From Spirochaetota bacterium (GTDB taxonomy: Bacteria > Spirochaetota > Spirochaetia > Treponematales > UBA12059), in contig JAKLDN010000007.1 in assembly GCA_022703505.1 (NCBI GenBank), forward strand, positions 124,001 through 188,000: 64,000 nt of DNA, written 5' to 3'. A model generated the notes under the pieces. It had not been told where the DNA came from. It saw nothing but the letters and a program-made list of their open reading frames with translations, and did not search any database. Of this stretch, positions 15,561 to 24,783 are shown piece by piece; position 1 is the first letter of the stretch, and each line of letters starts with the position of its first letter. The translations under genes and the position numbers were made by a program.

Positions 15561-17150
15561 ATGTCCAGGAAGTCCCGATCCGGCCGGAACGTACGTCCCC
15601 TCGCAGCTCCGACGGCCGCCCTCGCGGTCCTCGCCCTTACCGCGGTCCTGGCCGCTTCCTGCTCGATCTCCAGGCCGTCCCCCATGGTCGGCCGGCCGCC
15701 GGAAGGGGAGCTCAAGGAGGAACTAGCCCTTCCCGCCCCGATGGCCCAGAAGTCCATGATGATGGACCGGGCGGCCCCTCCGCCCGCGGACGGAACCGGA
15801 ACCCCCTCGTCCGAGGAGTACAAGGGACTTCCGGAAAATCCCTTCAAGCTCGCCAAGGACGAACGGTTCTCCACCTTCTCCGCGGACGTGGATACCGCCT
15901 CGTACTCCAACATCCGCCGCTTCCTCAACGAGGGGCGCCTGCCTCCCCCCGAGGCGGTCCGGATCGAGGAGCTCCTCAACTACTTCGACTACGGCTGGAA
16001 GGAGCCCGCGGGCGCGGAGCCCATCGCCCTTTCCGCGGAGTCCGCCGCCTCCCCCTGGAGCTCCGGCCGGGTCCTCCTGGCCCTGGGCCTGCGGACCCGG
16101 ACCGTCTCCGCGGCCAACCTGCCCCCGGCCAACCTGGTCTTCCTGGTGGACACCTCGGGCTCCATGTCCGACCCGGACAAGCTGCCCCTGGTGAAGCGGG
16201 CCTTCTCCCTCCTGGCGGAGACCCTGCGGCCCCAGGACCGGGTGTCCCTGGTGGCCTACGCCGGATCCGCGGGCCTCGTCCTGCCGCCCACCCCGGGCAC
16301 GGAGAAAGGGAAAATCCTCGCGGCCCTGGAAGCCCTGGAGTCCGGGGGCTCCACCGCGGGGGGCCAGGGCATCGTCCTGGCCTACGACACGGCCCTGCAG
16401 AATTTCCGCAAGGGCGGGAACAACCGGGTGATCCTGGCCACCGACGGGGACTTCAACGTGGGCCTGTCCAGCGAGTCCGAGCTGGTGAAGCTGATCGAGT
16501 CCTACCGGAACCGGGGCGTCTTCCTCTCCGTCCTGGGCTTCGGCACGGGCAACTACAAGGACGCCAAGATGGAGGCCCTGGCGGACAAGGGCAACGGGAA
16601 CTTCGCCTACATCGACTCCGTGGAGGAGGCCCGGAAGGTCCTGATCGAGGAGATGGGGGCGACCCTGCTGACCGCGGCCAAGGACGTGAAGCTCCAGGTC
16701 GAGTTCGATCCCGCGGTCGTGAAGTCCTGGCGCCTGATCGGCTACGAGAACCGGATCCTGGCCAAGGAGGATTTCACGGACGACAAGAAGGACGCGGGCG
16801 AGATGGGGGCGGGCCACCGGGTCACCGCCCTGTACGAGATCGAGCCCGTCTCCCCCGCCCCCGGAGCGGGTCTGGGTATCCTGCGGGTGCGGTACAAGAA
16901 GCCCGACCAGGACCAGAGCGCCCAGCTGGAGTTGGCCCTTGCGGACGCCCGGGGCTCCCTGTCGAACGCCTCCGGGGACCTGCGCTTCGCGGCCGCCGTG
17001 GCCGCCTACGGCATGATCCTCCGGGGCTCGGAGCACCGGGGCCGGGCGGACTGGAAGCTGGTCCTGGACCTGGCCCGGGGCGCCGCCGGGGATTCCGACC
17101 GCCGGGCCGAGTTCGTGACCCTGGCCGAGAAGGCCTCGGGCCTGAAGTGA
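15561..17150 (+). CDS. VWA-domain lipoprotein (YfbK family)
   Basis: This 529-aa protein has a long N-terminus with the lipobox VLAASC and a Pro/Met-rich linker. A YfbK-type N-terminal domain at about 100-180 (FSTFSADVDTASYSNIRR) comes next. A von Willebrand A domain begins near residue 190 with the MIDAS motif DTSGSMS at about 197. A C-terminal DUF3520-like domain closes the protein. VWA lipoproteins of this family are surface or periplasmic, bind metal and probably mediate protein contacts. The true role is unknown. Its stop overlaps the next gene start as GTGA. Confidence 0.88.
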   Translation: MSRKSRSGRNVRPLAAPTAALAVLALTAVLAASCSISRPSPMVGRPPEGELKEELALPAPMAQKSMMMDRAAPPPADGTGTPSSEEYKGLPENPFKLAKDERFSTFSADVDTASYSNIRRFLNEGRLPPPEAVRIEELLNYFDYGWKEPAGAEPIALSAESAASPWSSGRVLLALGLRTRTVSAANLPPANLVFLVDTSGSMSDPDKLPLVKRAFSLLAETLRPQDRVSLVAYAGSAGLVLPPTPGTEKGKILAALEALESGGSTAGGQGIVLAYDTALQNFRKGGNNRVILATDGDFNVGLSSESELVKLIESYRNRGVFLSVLGFGTGNYKDAKMEALADKGNGNFAYIDSVEEARKVLIEEMGATLLTAAKDVKLQVEFDPAVVKSWRLIGYENRILAKEDFTDDKKDAGEMGAGHRVTALYEIEPVSPAPGAGLGILRVRYKKPDQDQSAQLELALADARGSLSNASGDLRFAAAVAAYGMILRGSEHRGRADWKLVLDLARGAAGDSDRRAEFVTLAEKASGLK

Positions 17151-18133
17151 GCCCTTCCCGGGCTCCCGCCGGGGAGAAGGCGGCGGGCGTCGACCCCGCG
17201 GTCCTGGCCTGGCTCCTGGCCGGAGACGTGTCGGTCCAATACCGCGTCCGCCGGGACCTCCTCGGCCGGGACGAGCGGGAACTGGCCTCCCTGCGCGCCC
17301 GTATACCCCTCGAAGGCTGGGGCCGGCGCTTCCTGGAAGCCCGGGATCCCGGAACCCGGATGTGGGGCGGGGGCCCCTATATGCCCAAGTGGGTCAGCAC
17401 CCACTACACCCTGATGGACCTCCTTAACCTGGGCTTCCCCGGGGACCACCCCGCCTTCCGGGAGGGCGTGGAGCTCCTGCTGGAGCGCTTCCTGGGACCC
17501 GACGGGGGGATCTACGTGGCCAAGACCGTCCGGACCGCCGACGTCTGCGTCAGCGCCATGGTCCTTTCCCTGGTCCTGTACTCGGGGATCCGGGACGAGC
17601 GGGCCCGCAGGATCCTCTCCTACCTTGCGGCCCACCGCCAGCCCGACGGGGGCTGGAACTGCTTCGATGTCCGGTCCGCGGCGTCCTCCTTCGCCACGAC
17701 GCTCTCCGTGCTGGAAGCCCTCGAGGACGCCGGAAAGGCGGGCCTCGCCCCGGCGATGGAGCTCGACCGGCTTTCCCGGGGCGGGGAGGAATGGCTCCTG
17801 GCCCGGCGCCTGTACTTCGGGCTCAGGAGCGGGCGGATCGCCAACCCCGAGTTCCCGTACCTCTCCTTCCCCTGCCGGTGGAAGTACGACGTCCTCCGGG
17901 CACTGTCGTACTTCGCCCGTGCGGGCCGGCCCTTCGACCCGCGCATGACGGACGCCCTGGCCCTCCTGCGCGGGAAGCGCCGGAAGGACGGGACCTGGCC
18001 GGTCCAGCGGAAGCATCCCGGGGCGGTGCACTTCGACATGGAGAAGACCGGCGGCCCGAGCCGCTGGAACACCCTGCGGGCCCTCGTGGTCCTGGGCGCC
18101 TACGGGAAGGCGGCGGGGGTGGAGGTATCTTGA
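17147..18133 (+). CDS. Alpha/alpha-toroid (prenyltransferase/squalene-cyclase-like repeat) protein
   Basis: This 328-aa protein contains repeated helical units with QPDGGWNCFD and KRRKDGTWPVQ (QW-type motifs), typical of the terpenoid-cyclase/prenyltransferase toroid fold. The catalytic DxDD motif of cyclases is not seen, so an enzymatic role is doubtful. It begins with GTG in a GTGA overlap with the VWA lipoprotein gene, so the two are translationally coupled. A second toroid-like protein is encoded at 20699-21703. Confidence 0.65.
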   Translation: MSPSRAPAGEKAAGVDPAVLAWLLAGDVSVQYRVRRDLLGRDERELASLRARIPLEGWGRRFLEARDPGTRMWGGGPYMPKWVSTHYTLMDLLNLGFPGDHPAFREGVELLLERFLGPDGGIYVAKTVRTADVCVSAMVLSLVLYSGIRDERARRILSYLAAHRQPDGGWNCFDVRSAASSFATTLSVLEALEDAGKAGLAPAMELDRLSRGGEEWLLARRLYFGLRSGRIANPEFPYLSFPCRWKYDVLRALSYFARAGRPFDPRMTDALALLRGKRRKDGTWPVQRKHPGAVHFDMEKTGGPSRWNTLRALVVLGAYGKAAGVEVS

Positions 18134-18173
18134 AGGGCCGGGATCGGACCTCGCCGGGTGCCGGGGCCGCCCC

Positions 18174-19535
18174 GTGAGCCGGGCGGCGGCCGGCCGGCCC
18201 GAGCCCCTGAGCCTCCGGGAGGCCCGCGCCTTGGCCCTTGCCGCGGGGGCGGGCTTTCCCCCCGCCTTCCCGGCGGGGACGGAGGGCGTCGCCCGGGCGG
18301 TGGAGGCCCTGGGCTTCGTGCAGATCGACACCATCTCGGTGGTCCGCCGCGCCCACGAGCACATCCTCTGGAGCCGTGTCCCCGACCCGGGCTTTTCGGC
18401 CGTTCCGGCCCTGGAGGGTGTCGGGGGAGGCGAACGCCGCCTGGTGGAGTACTGGGCCCACGCGGCCGCCTACCTTCCCGTGGAGGAGTGGCGCTACTGC
18501 CTGCCCCGGATGGAGCGGATCCGGGCGGAGGGCCACGAGTGGTTCCGCGCGGAACCCGAGGTGGTTTCCCGGGTACGGGACCGGGTGGCCGCGGAAGGAC
18601 CCCTGTCGGCCAAGGACTTCCAGGAAAGCCTGAGCGGCCCCCGGGGCTGGTGGGACTGGAAGCCCGCCAAGGTGGCCCTGGAGTACCTGTTCCACTCGGG
18701 CGAGCTCGCCTGCGCGACGCGGCGGGGCTTCCAGAAGGTCTACGACCTCGCGGAGCGGCAGATCCCCGCGGCCCACGCGGGACCCGCCCCGACGGAGGCC
18801 GAGCTTTCCGCTCGGCACGTGGAACGCGCCGCCCGGTCCCTGGGGATCTTCACGAAGGCCCAGGCGGCCTACCAGCGGAAGGACGGCCTGGCCGGGATGG
18901 ACGCCGCCCTGGACGCCGCGGTCGAGGCGGGGACCCTGGTCCCCGCGGCCGTCGAGGGCCTGGGCCCCGGCTGGTATGCCCGGCGGGATCTCCTCGGGCA
19001 AACGGCGACAGACCCCGGTGTCGACGGGGCGGACGGTGGAGCCGGACACTCGAGCCCCGCGGTCCCGGCCCGCCCCCGGGCCTTCGTCTTATCCCCCTTC
19101 GACCCCTTCCTGATCGATCGGCGGAGGACCGCCCGGCTCTGGGACTTTGACTACACCCTGGAGTGCTACGTCCCCGCGGCCAAACGCGCCTTCGGATACT
19201 TCACCCTGCCGATCCTGTACGCCCCGGGGGACGGCGGGGAGGCGCGATTCGCCGGGCTTCTGGACGCCAAGGCGGACCGCCGGCGCCGGACCCTGGTCCT
19301 GCGGAGGCTGCGCCTGGCCCGCGGGGGCTCCGTTGCGCCCTCAGGCTCGGCCGATGCCGCGCTGAATCCCGTCAAACCCGCCGACCTGGCCCGGTCCGTC
19401 GCGGCCGAGCTCGCACGCTTCGCGGCCTTCCAGGGGGCGGAGGTCCTGGAATTGGAAGTCCTGGAGACCGACGACCCGCGCCTGGAGAAGGCCTTCCGGC
19501 GTGAGTTTGCGCGCGTATCCGAGGCATTACACTGA
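18174..19535 (+). CDS. ycaQ: YcaQ/AlkX-type winged-helix DNA glycosylase
   Basis: This 453-aa protein belongs to the HTH_42 (YcaQ/AlkZ) superfamily, whose members unhook interstrand DNA crosslinks and excise bulky alkyl adducts. The catalytic QxD motif of the YcaQ branch is visible as FVQIDT (Q50, D52). Winged-helix domains follow, with VEYWAHAAAYLP and the conserved FDPFLIDRRR and LWDFDYTLECYVPAAKR blocks near 310-345. It starts with GTG 40 bases after the toroid gene. Residues 275-300 form a Gly/Pro-rich insertion. Confidence 0.88.
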   Translation: MSRAAAGRPEPLSLREARALALAAGAGFPPAFPAGTEGVARAVEALGFVQIDTISVVRRAHEHILWSRVPDPGFSAVPALEGVGGGERRLVEYWAHAAAYLPVEEWRYCLPRMERIRAEGHEWFRAEPEVVSRVRDRVAAEGPLSAKDFQESLSGPRGWWDWKPAKVALEYLFHSGELACATRRGFQKVYDLAERQIPAAHAGPAPTEAELSARHVERAARSLGIFTKAQAAYQRKDGLAGMDAALDAAVEAGTLVPAAVEGLGPGWYARRDLLGQTATDPGVDGADGGAGHSSPAVPARPRAFVLSPFDPFLIDRRRTARLWDFDYTLECYVPAAKRAFGYFTLPILYAPGDGGEARFAGLLDAKADRRRRTLVLRRLRLARGGSVAPSGSADAALNPVKPADLARSVAAELARFAAFQGAEVLELEVLETDDPRLEKAFRREFARVSEALH

Positions 19536-19558
19536 CTGGAAGGCTTGGAACCATAGAG

Positions 19559-19670
19559 CCAACAAGATGTACAAGATTAAGAAAGATCAACAAGATAGAG
19601 ATAAAAGATCTGTGATTTCTTTCATTCTTCCATCCTGTTCATCCACCTAACATCCTGTTCATCTTGTTGG
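19559..19670. repeat. ACAGGAT-type inverted repeat, copy 1 (no gene)
   Basis: Left arm 19559-19596 (CCAACAAGATGTACAAGAT and onward) faces right arm 19631-19670 (ending ATCCTGTTCATCTTGTTGG), with a short AT-rich loop. The arms are built from units of about 9 bases of the form (G)AACA(A/G)GAT. This is the most diverged copy of the dispersed family. Confidence 0.75.
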
Positions 19671-19766
19671 ATCTATCGTATGACACCTCCCGGCCGATTT
19701 GCAGGAACGAGACCGGGCCGGTCGCCCGCCTAGCCTTTCCGCGATTTTCGGGATACCATCCCCGGC

Positions 19767-20702
19767 ATGAGCGCATCCACCTCTTCCCGCGACCAGACCC
19801 TCGGCCTGGCGGCCCTGGCCGTCTGCGCCCTCCTGTGGAGTCTGGCGGGGCTGTTCATCAAGATCATCGACTGGAATCCCATGGCCATCGCCGGGGCACG
19901 CTCGGCCATCGCGGGGCTCTTCCTCCTGGCCTGGATCCGCAAGCCCCGGATCACCTTCTCCTTCCCCCAGCTCGGGGCTGCCCTGTCCAGCGCGGCCACG
20001 ATGCTGCTGTTCGTGTACGCCAACAAGGCCACCACCTCGGCCAACGCCATCCTCCTCCAGTACGGGGCGCCCATCTACACGGCGATCCTGGGGATCTTCC
20101 TGCTCAAGGAGAAGCCCCGGCTGGAGCACTTCGCGGCCTTCCTGGCGGTGGCGGCGGGGATGGTCCTCTTCTTCCTGGGTGACCTCGGGGGCGGGAGCCT
20201 CCTGGGGGACCTGGCGGGCGTGGCCTCGGGGGTGACCTTCGCGATGTACTACGTCTTCCTGCGGATGCAGAAGGACGGGTCCCCCCTGGAGTCCAACCTC
20301 CTGGCCCACGGCTTCACCGCCGTGATCGCCCTGGTCTGGGCCTGCTTCCTCCCGGCGCCGAAGGTGACCTGGGCTTCCGGGGCGGCCATCGTCACCCTGG
20401 GGGTCTTCCAGGTGGGGCTGGCCGCGGTTTTCCTGTCCTTCGGGATCAAGCGGGTCACGGCCGTCCAGGGGATCCTGGTGGCCGCCATCGAGCCCATCGC
20501 CAACCCCGTCTGGGTCTTCCTGGCCACCGGGGAGGCCCCGGGTCCCAATTCCATCATCGGGGGAGCCGTCATCATCGCGGCCGTGCTGGCCTCGTCCGTC
20601 GTGTCCATGCGGCGGGACGCCCTGGCGGCGGAGCGGGCCCTGACCTCCGGATCCGGCACCCCCATGATGGTGGATTCCGGGAATCCCCGGACCGCGGACT
20701 AG
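19767..20702 (+). CDS. EamA-family (DMT) transporter
   Basis: This 311-aa protein has ten hydrophobic helices in two EamA repeats. ALLWSLAGLFIKIIDWNP opens the first, and GAPIYTAILGIFLLKEKP is the conserved motif at the end of it. The family exports amino acids, nucleosides or other metabolites, and the substrate cannot be assigned. The hydrophilic C-terminal tail of about 35 residues is probably cytosolic. It is transcribed convergently with the downstream minus-strand operon, whose last stop codon is only bases away. Confidence 0.85.
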   Translation: MSASTSSRDQTLGLAALAVCALLWSLAGLFIKIIDWNPMAIAGARSAIAGLFLLAWIRKPRITFSFPQLGAALSSAATMLLFVYANKATTSANAILLQYGAPIYTAILGIFLLKEKPRLEHFAAFLAVAAGMVLFFLGDLGGGSLLGDLAGVASGVTFAMYYVFLRMQKDGSPLESNLLAHGFTAVIALVWACFLPAPKVTWASGAAIVTLGVFQVGLAAVFLSFGIKRVTAVQGILVAAIEPIANPVWVFLATGEAPGPNSIIGGAVIIAAVLASSVVSMRRDALAAERALTSGSGTPMMVDSGNPRTAD

Positions 20703-21703
20703 TCCCGACCGCCCATCCGCGCCTCGATCCTCGCGATCGCGAGGCCGATCCAGGGGGAGGCTTCCTTCTTCTGCCCGAAATCCCAGGCCTTGTAGGGCTG
20801 GTAGGCGGACTCGGGGACGAAGGTTCCGTCCGGCCGCGCCTTCGAGCGAAGCACGCCGAGCATGTCCAGGAATCGGGGGTCCCCCCGGGCCTTCGGGAAG
20901 CGAGACAGGACGTCCGATACGTGCAGGATGTCGTACCAGAGCCCCGGGGCCTTTAGCTTCCGGAAATCCGTTCCCATGTAGAACATGTAGGGGTGCCGCT
21001 CCGCGCTCCGCGCCCAGGAGTCCAGGAGGGCCTCGATGCCGGCGTCCGCCTCGGGGCCCTCCGCGAGGTCCCGGGCCTCGGGATCCGCCGGGGCCTCCTC
21101 CCGGAGGGACGCCAACAGCTCCAGCAGGATCAGGGTGGCGAAGGGGCAGGGATCGGACTTCTTGCCGGGGCCCCGGAAGGAACCCAGCTCCGGGGCGACC
21201 CGGCAGGGCCAGCCGAAGGGCTCGGACAGGGCGACCAAGGACCGGATTCCCCGGCGGACGAGGGGCTCCGAGGCGCCCCCGAAGCGGACCCGGGCGCGCA
21301 GGAGGATGGGGGCGTCGCAGAGGGCCCAGGCCCAGGTCTCGACCCCGCTGCCTCCGAAGTGCTCGGGGTAGGTCATGGGCAGGCGGGGGATCCCGTCGGG
21401 CCCCGTCCGCTCGCGGATGCGGGCGACCGCGGCCCCGATCGCCGGAGCGACCCCGTCCCCGAGCCACGACCCGGCCAGGAGCTCCGCCAGGAAGCCCAGG
21501 GAGTGGAAGGTCTGGGAGGGACTGCGGTGGCTGGCCAGGACGGTGCCGGGCCAGGAGGCGACGTCGGAAAGGAGGACCCGGACCTCGGGCGCGGCCAGCA
21601 GGTCCGCAAGGGCCGCCCGGGACTCCGGGGCGGCCGGCGGGACACCTTCCAGGTCGATGAGGCGGCGGTACCGGACCCAGGGAGGGCCGGCCTCGGACTT
21701 CAC
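20699..21703 (-). CDS. Hypothetical alpha/alpha-toroid-like protein
   Basis: This 334-aa, mostly helical protein has a GTG start in a GTGA overlap with the upstream C-GCAxxG-C-C gene. Features include FHSLGFLAELLAGSWLG, HPYMFYMGTDFRKLKAPG and the C-terminal RSKARPDGTFVPESAYQPYK. The last motif (PDGTF) resembles QW-like loops of toroid proteins such as that encoded at 17147-18133. No catalytic motif is identified. It is the last gene of the peptide-use operon and its function is unknown. Confidence 0.55.
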   Translation of the reverse strand: MKSEAGPPWVRYRRLIDLEGVPPAAPESRAALADLLAAPEVRVLLSDVASWPGTVLASHRSPSQTFHSLGFLAELLAGSWLGDGVAPAIGAAVARIRERTGPDGIPRLPMTYPEHFGGSGVETWAWALCDAPILLRARVRFGGASEPLVRRGIRSLVALSEPFGWPCRVAPELGSFRGPGKKSDPCPFATLILLELLASLREEAPADPEARDLAEGPEADAGIEALLDSWARSAERHPYMFYMGTDFRKLKAPGLWYDILHVSDVLSRFPKARGDPRFLDMLGVLRSKARPDGTFVPESAYQPYKAWDFGQKKEASPWIGLAIARIEARMGGRD

Positions 21704-22158
21704 CGGGCGATTCTCCCCCGCTCCGCCAGGATCTCCTCCACGATCTCGGCGCACTTCCCGATCAGGGGATCGCAGACCTTGGCGGTCAGGCCCAGGCGCT
21801 TGGACTCCTCCCGACCCTCGGCGGTGGAGATGTCCACCCCCAGGAGGACCCGGCATTCCGTGGAGGGGGCGATCTCCTCCACCCGGCGCAGGTAGTCCCG
21901 GACGATCTCGTAGCAGAGCTCCTTGGTCGCCAGGTCCGAGCCCTCCTCGTTGCCGAAGGCCGCTCCCAGGGCCAGGGCTCCCCCGTTGATCGCCCCGCAG
22001 AGGAGTTGGCGGCGGCCCAGGCCGGCCCCCAGGGTGGTGGCCAGGCGGTGGGCCTGCTTCGGGTCCACCCCCAGGTCCCCGGCGAAGGCGACCAGGACGG
22101 ACTGGGCGCAGTTGGAGCCCGAGGCGTGGAGCTCCCGGGCGCGATCGGATCTAGTCAT
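21700..22158 (-). CDS. C-GCAxxG-C-C family redox-type protein
   Basis: This 152-aa protein has the family's spaced cysteines: SNCAQSVLVAF near the N-terminus, LLCGAINGGALALG (CGAxxGG) in the middle, then ELCYEIV, TECRVLLG and KVCDPLIGKC. Such proteins often accompany redox enzymes and transporters in anaerobes, and their exact function is unknown. An AAAGGA site supports the ATG at 22158, inside the end of the amidohydrolase gene (8-base overlap). An upstream in-frame start at 22254 lies deep in that gene and is not favoured. Confidence 0.8.
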   Translation of the reverse strand: MTRSDRARELHASGSNCAQSVLVAFAGDLGVDPKQAHRLATTLGAGLGRRQLLCGAINGGALALGAAFGNEEGSDLATKELCYEIVRDYLRRVEEIAPSTECRVLLGVDISTAEGREESKRLGLTAKVCDPLIGKCAEIVEEILAERGRIAR

Positions 22159-23335
22159 GGCGGTTCCTTTCGGCCTCGAAGTCGGCGCGCATCCGGGCGC
22201 GCAGGTCCGGATCCAGGAGGGCCCGGAGACTGGCCCGGGCCAGGATCCGGGCACCCTTGACCAGGGCCTCGTGGGCCAGGGGCCCCGTGGTCGAGGCCGC
22301 GAACTCCCGGGTGTGCCAGGTGTAGGGCTTGTCGATGATGGACAGGGTGGGCTGGAGGGCGGGACAGCGCATGGACACGTTCCCCACGTCCGAGGAGCCC
22401 TGGGGGCCCGGGGAGGGGCCGAAGGGGGCCCCGGCCTCGGTGAAGACCTCCTCCATCATCGTCTCCGCGGCGTCGTTGGGCCGCATCTCGTCGAAGGAGA
22501 GCTCGAAGTTGCTCCACTCCACCTCCGTGTCCGTGGCCTGGGCGCAGCCCTTGGCGGCCTCCAGGACCTTCTTGACAACCGTGTCCAGGTAGGCCCGCCG
22601 GGCGGCGCGGAAGTAGAAGCGGACCGTGGCCGCCTCGGGGACGATGTTGCAGGCCGCCCCGCCCTGGGTGTAGATCCCGTGGATCCGGACGTCCGGGCGG
22701 ACGTGCTGGCGCAGCATGTCCAGGGCGTGGAAGAAGAGCTGGGCCCCGTTCAGGGCGTTCCGTCCCTCCCAGGGGGAGGCTGCGGCGTGGGCGGTCTTGC
22801 CCTTGAAGCGGAACTCGAAGGAATCCATGGCCAGGCAGCGATACCGGACGTAGGACTTCTCCCCTCCGGAATGGATCATCAGGGCCAGGTCCCGGTCGTC
22901 GAACAGGCCCTTCGCGGACATGAGGATCTTGGCCCCGTTCGACTCCTCCGCGGGGGTGCCCGTGACCCAGAGCTCGCCCCCGATCTTCCCCATCAGGGGA
23001 GCCAGGGCGGCCCCGGCCAAAAGGGACATGGCCCCGTGGACGTTGTGGCCGCAGGCGTGGCCGATCTCCGGCAGGGCGTCGTACTCCGCCAGGAGGGCAA
23101 CCTTGCCGCCGGTGCCCGAGGAGACCGTGGCGTTGTAGGCCGTGGGGATCCCGAAGAAGGGGTGCTCCACCCGGAAGCCCGCGTCCCGGAGGAAATCCGC
23201 GTGGGCCTTGCTGGAACGGACCTCCTGTTCGGAGATCTCGGGATCCGCGGCCATTGCATCGCTCAGGGAGATCGCCCGGGGGGCCAGGCGGTCGACGACG
23301 GCGTCCAGCTCGGGCAGAAACTGCTTGTAGTCCAT
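22151..23335 (-). CDS. M20-family amidohydrolase (AbgB-like)
   Basis: This 394-aa zinc hydrolase is of the M20D/AbgB type, which cleaves N-acyl amino acids or p-aminobenzoyl-glutamate-like amides. Metal ligands are visible in GHACGHNVHGA and GTPAEESNGAK. The dimerisation lid contains FKGKTAHAAASPWEGRNAL, and GSSDVGNVS lies near the C-terminus. Its context with a YfcC-type carrier and an N-acyl-D-amino-acid deacylase suggests uptake and hydrolysis of acylated amino acids or dipeptides. AAAGGA precedes the ATG. Confidence 0.88.
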   Translation of the reverse strand: MDYKQFLPELDAVVDRLAPRAISLSDAMAADPEISEQEVRSSKAHADFLRDAGFRVEHPFFGIPTAYNATVSSGTGGKVALLAEYDALPEIGHACGHNVHGAMSLLAGAALAPLMGKIGGELWVTGTPAEESNGAKILMSAKGLFDDRDLALMIHSGGEKSYVRYRCLAMDSFEFRFKGKTAHAAASPWEGRNALNGAQLFFHALDMLRQHVRPDVRIHGIYTQGGAACNIVPEAATVRFYFRAARRAYLDTVVKKVLEAAKGCAQATDTEVEWSNFELSFDEMRPNDAAETMMEEVFTEAGAPFGPSPGPQGSSDVGNVSMRCPALQPTLSIIDKPYTWHTREFAASTTGPLAHEALVKGARILARASLRALLDPDLRARMRADFEAERNRHD

Positions 23336-23356
23336 GGATGGAATCCTTTCGATCGC

Positions 23357-24700
23357 TTATTTCATCGGGGGACGGGTGAGAAGGCGGCCGACCGCGGGGC
23401 GGGTCACTTCTCCCTTTTCCAGGGCGACCTTTCCGTTCACGATCACGTACTCGATCCCCTCCGGCGGGGCCAGTTGGTCCTGGAAGGTGGCCTTGTCCTT
23501 GAGGCGCTCCGGGGAGAAGAGGACCAGGTCCGCCGGGGCTCCGATCGCCAGGACCCCCGAGGAAAGGAAGGCCATGGAAGCCGGGAGGCTCGTGGCGTGG
23601 CGGACCGCCTCGGGCCAGGAGAGCCCCGCCTCCCGGAGCCACCGGAGGGCCCGGGGGAAGGTGCCCGCCGCCCGGGGATGGCCCTGGCCCTGGTGCAGGA
23701 CCCCGTCGGAGGCCACCGCGCACTTCGGGTGGGTCAGGCAGAGCCGGATCTCCGCCTCGTTCATCACGTGGGCGATGATCAGGGCGTGGGGATCGTTGGC
23801 CCTCAGGTCCTCGTAGGAGGCGGGGGTCAGGCGGCCGCCCTTGTACTTGCCCGAGGCGGCTTCCAGGCTCTCCAGGCCCTTTTTCCACCGCTCCTCGAAG
23901 CCGGGGTCGAAGACCGCGGAGCCTATGTAGGTGCAGAAGGCCGCGTAGGGGTAGCAGTCCATGGTGACGTCCAGGCCCTCGGACCGGGCTCGGTCGGTCA
24001 TCCGCAGGGCCTCGGCTGAGTGGCCGAAGGCGGTCATGGAGCCGATGTGGGAGATCTGGACCCGTACCCGGTGGCGCCGGGCCAGGTCGATCATCTCCTG
24101 GACGGCCTTTAGGCATTCGGGGCCGTCGTAGCGGATATGGGACGAGACCACCCGCTCGGGGTACCGGGCCGCCACGGCGCACAGGGCGTCGATTTCCCGG
24201 GGGCTCGTGTTGGGGGCGTACTCCAAGCCGAAGGAGAGCCCCAGGGAGCCCAGGTCCAGCTCGTTCCGAAGGAGGGCCTCCATGCGGGCGATCTCCGCCT
24301 CCGTGGCGGGGCGATACTCGTCGTCGATGCCGACCTCCCGGCGGAGGTAGCGGTGCCCGGTCTGGTAGCCCAGGTTGAGCCACGGGGCCGGCCGGGCGGC
24401 CCGGATGTCCCGCAGGAGGGGGCCGGAGCCGCAGTTGCCGGCTATCGCGGTGGTCACCCCCTGACGGAGCAGGGCCAGCTGGATCGTGTCCGGGTCCTCC
24501 AGCTCCTCGTCGTGCATGTGGGTGTCGATGAAGCCCGGAGAGACCAGGAGTCCCGCGGCGTCGATGACCCGGGCCGCCGACGGGGCTTCCGGCCCCAGGA
24601 AGGCGATGCGGCCGCCCTCGATTCCGACGTTCAAGGCGCGCTCCGTACCCGCGGCGGGATCCAGGGCGGTCCCCCCCCGTACCAGGATGTCCAGGCTCAT
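23357..24700 (-). CDS. N-acyl-D-amino-acid deacylase / D-aminoacylase family
   Basis: This 447-aa amidohydrolase-superfamily enzyme has the metal-binding FIDTHMHDEE near residue 65, GNCGSG, SHIRYDG, QISHIGS and VASDGVLHQGQGHPR, matching D-aminoacylase/N-acyl-D-amino-acid deacylases. It would release D-amino acids from acylated forms. GGGGGA before the ATG at 24700 favours that start over an ATG five codons upstream. It is separated from the YfcC carrier gene by a hairpin followed by T-runs and from the amidohydrolase gene by 21 bases. Confidence 0.85.
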   Translation of the reverse strand: MSLDILVRGGTALDPAAGTERALNVGIEGGRIAFLGPEAPSAARVIDAAGLLVSPGFIDTHMHDEELEDPDTIQLALLRQGVTTAIAGNCGSGPLLRDIRAARPAPWLNLGYQTGHRYLRREVGIDDEYRPATEAEIARMEALLRNELDLGSLGLSFGLEYAPNTSPREIDALCAVAARYPERVVSSHIRYDGPECLKAVQEMIDLARRHRVRVQISHIGSMTAFGHSAEALRMTDRARSEGLDVTMDCYPYAAFCTYIGSAVFDPGFEERWKKGLESLEAASGKYKGGRLTPASYEDLRANDPHALIIAHVMNEAEIRLCLTHPKCAVASDGVLHQGQGHPRAAGTFPRALRWLREAGLSWPEAVRHATSLPASMAFLSSGVLAIGAPADLVLFSPERLKDKATFQDQLAPPEGIEYVIVNGKVALEKGEVTRPAVGRLLTRPPMK

Positions 24701-24716
24701 GCGTTCCCCCTTCATG

Positions 24717-24752
24717 AAAACAAAAGGCGGCGAGGGACCGTCCCCCGCCGCC
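24717..24752 (-). terminator. Intrinsic terminator or attenuator between carrier and deacylase genes
   Basis: On the minus strand a GGCGGCG / CGCCGCC stem is extended by four further pairs across a mismatch and closed by a 3-base loop. It is followed by TTTTGTTTTC. It lies after the YfcC-type gene stop and just before the deacylase start, so it should lower expression of the downstream hydrolases relative to the carrier. Confidence 0.65.
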
Positions 24753-24783
24753 CGTCGTGAATTATCTTACTACAAGATCCGGG

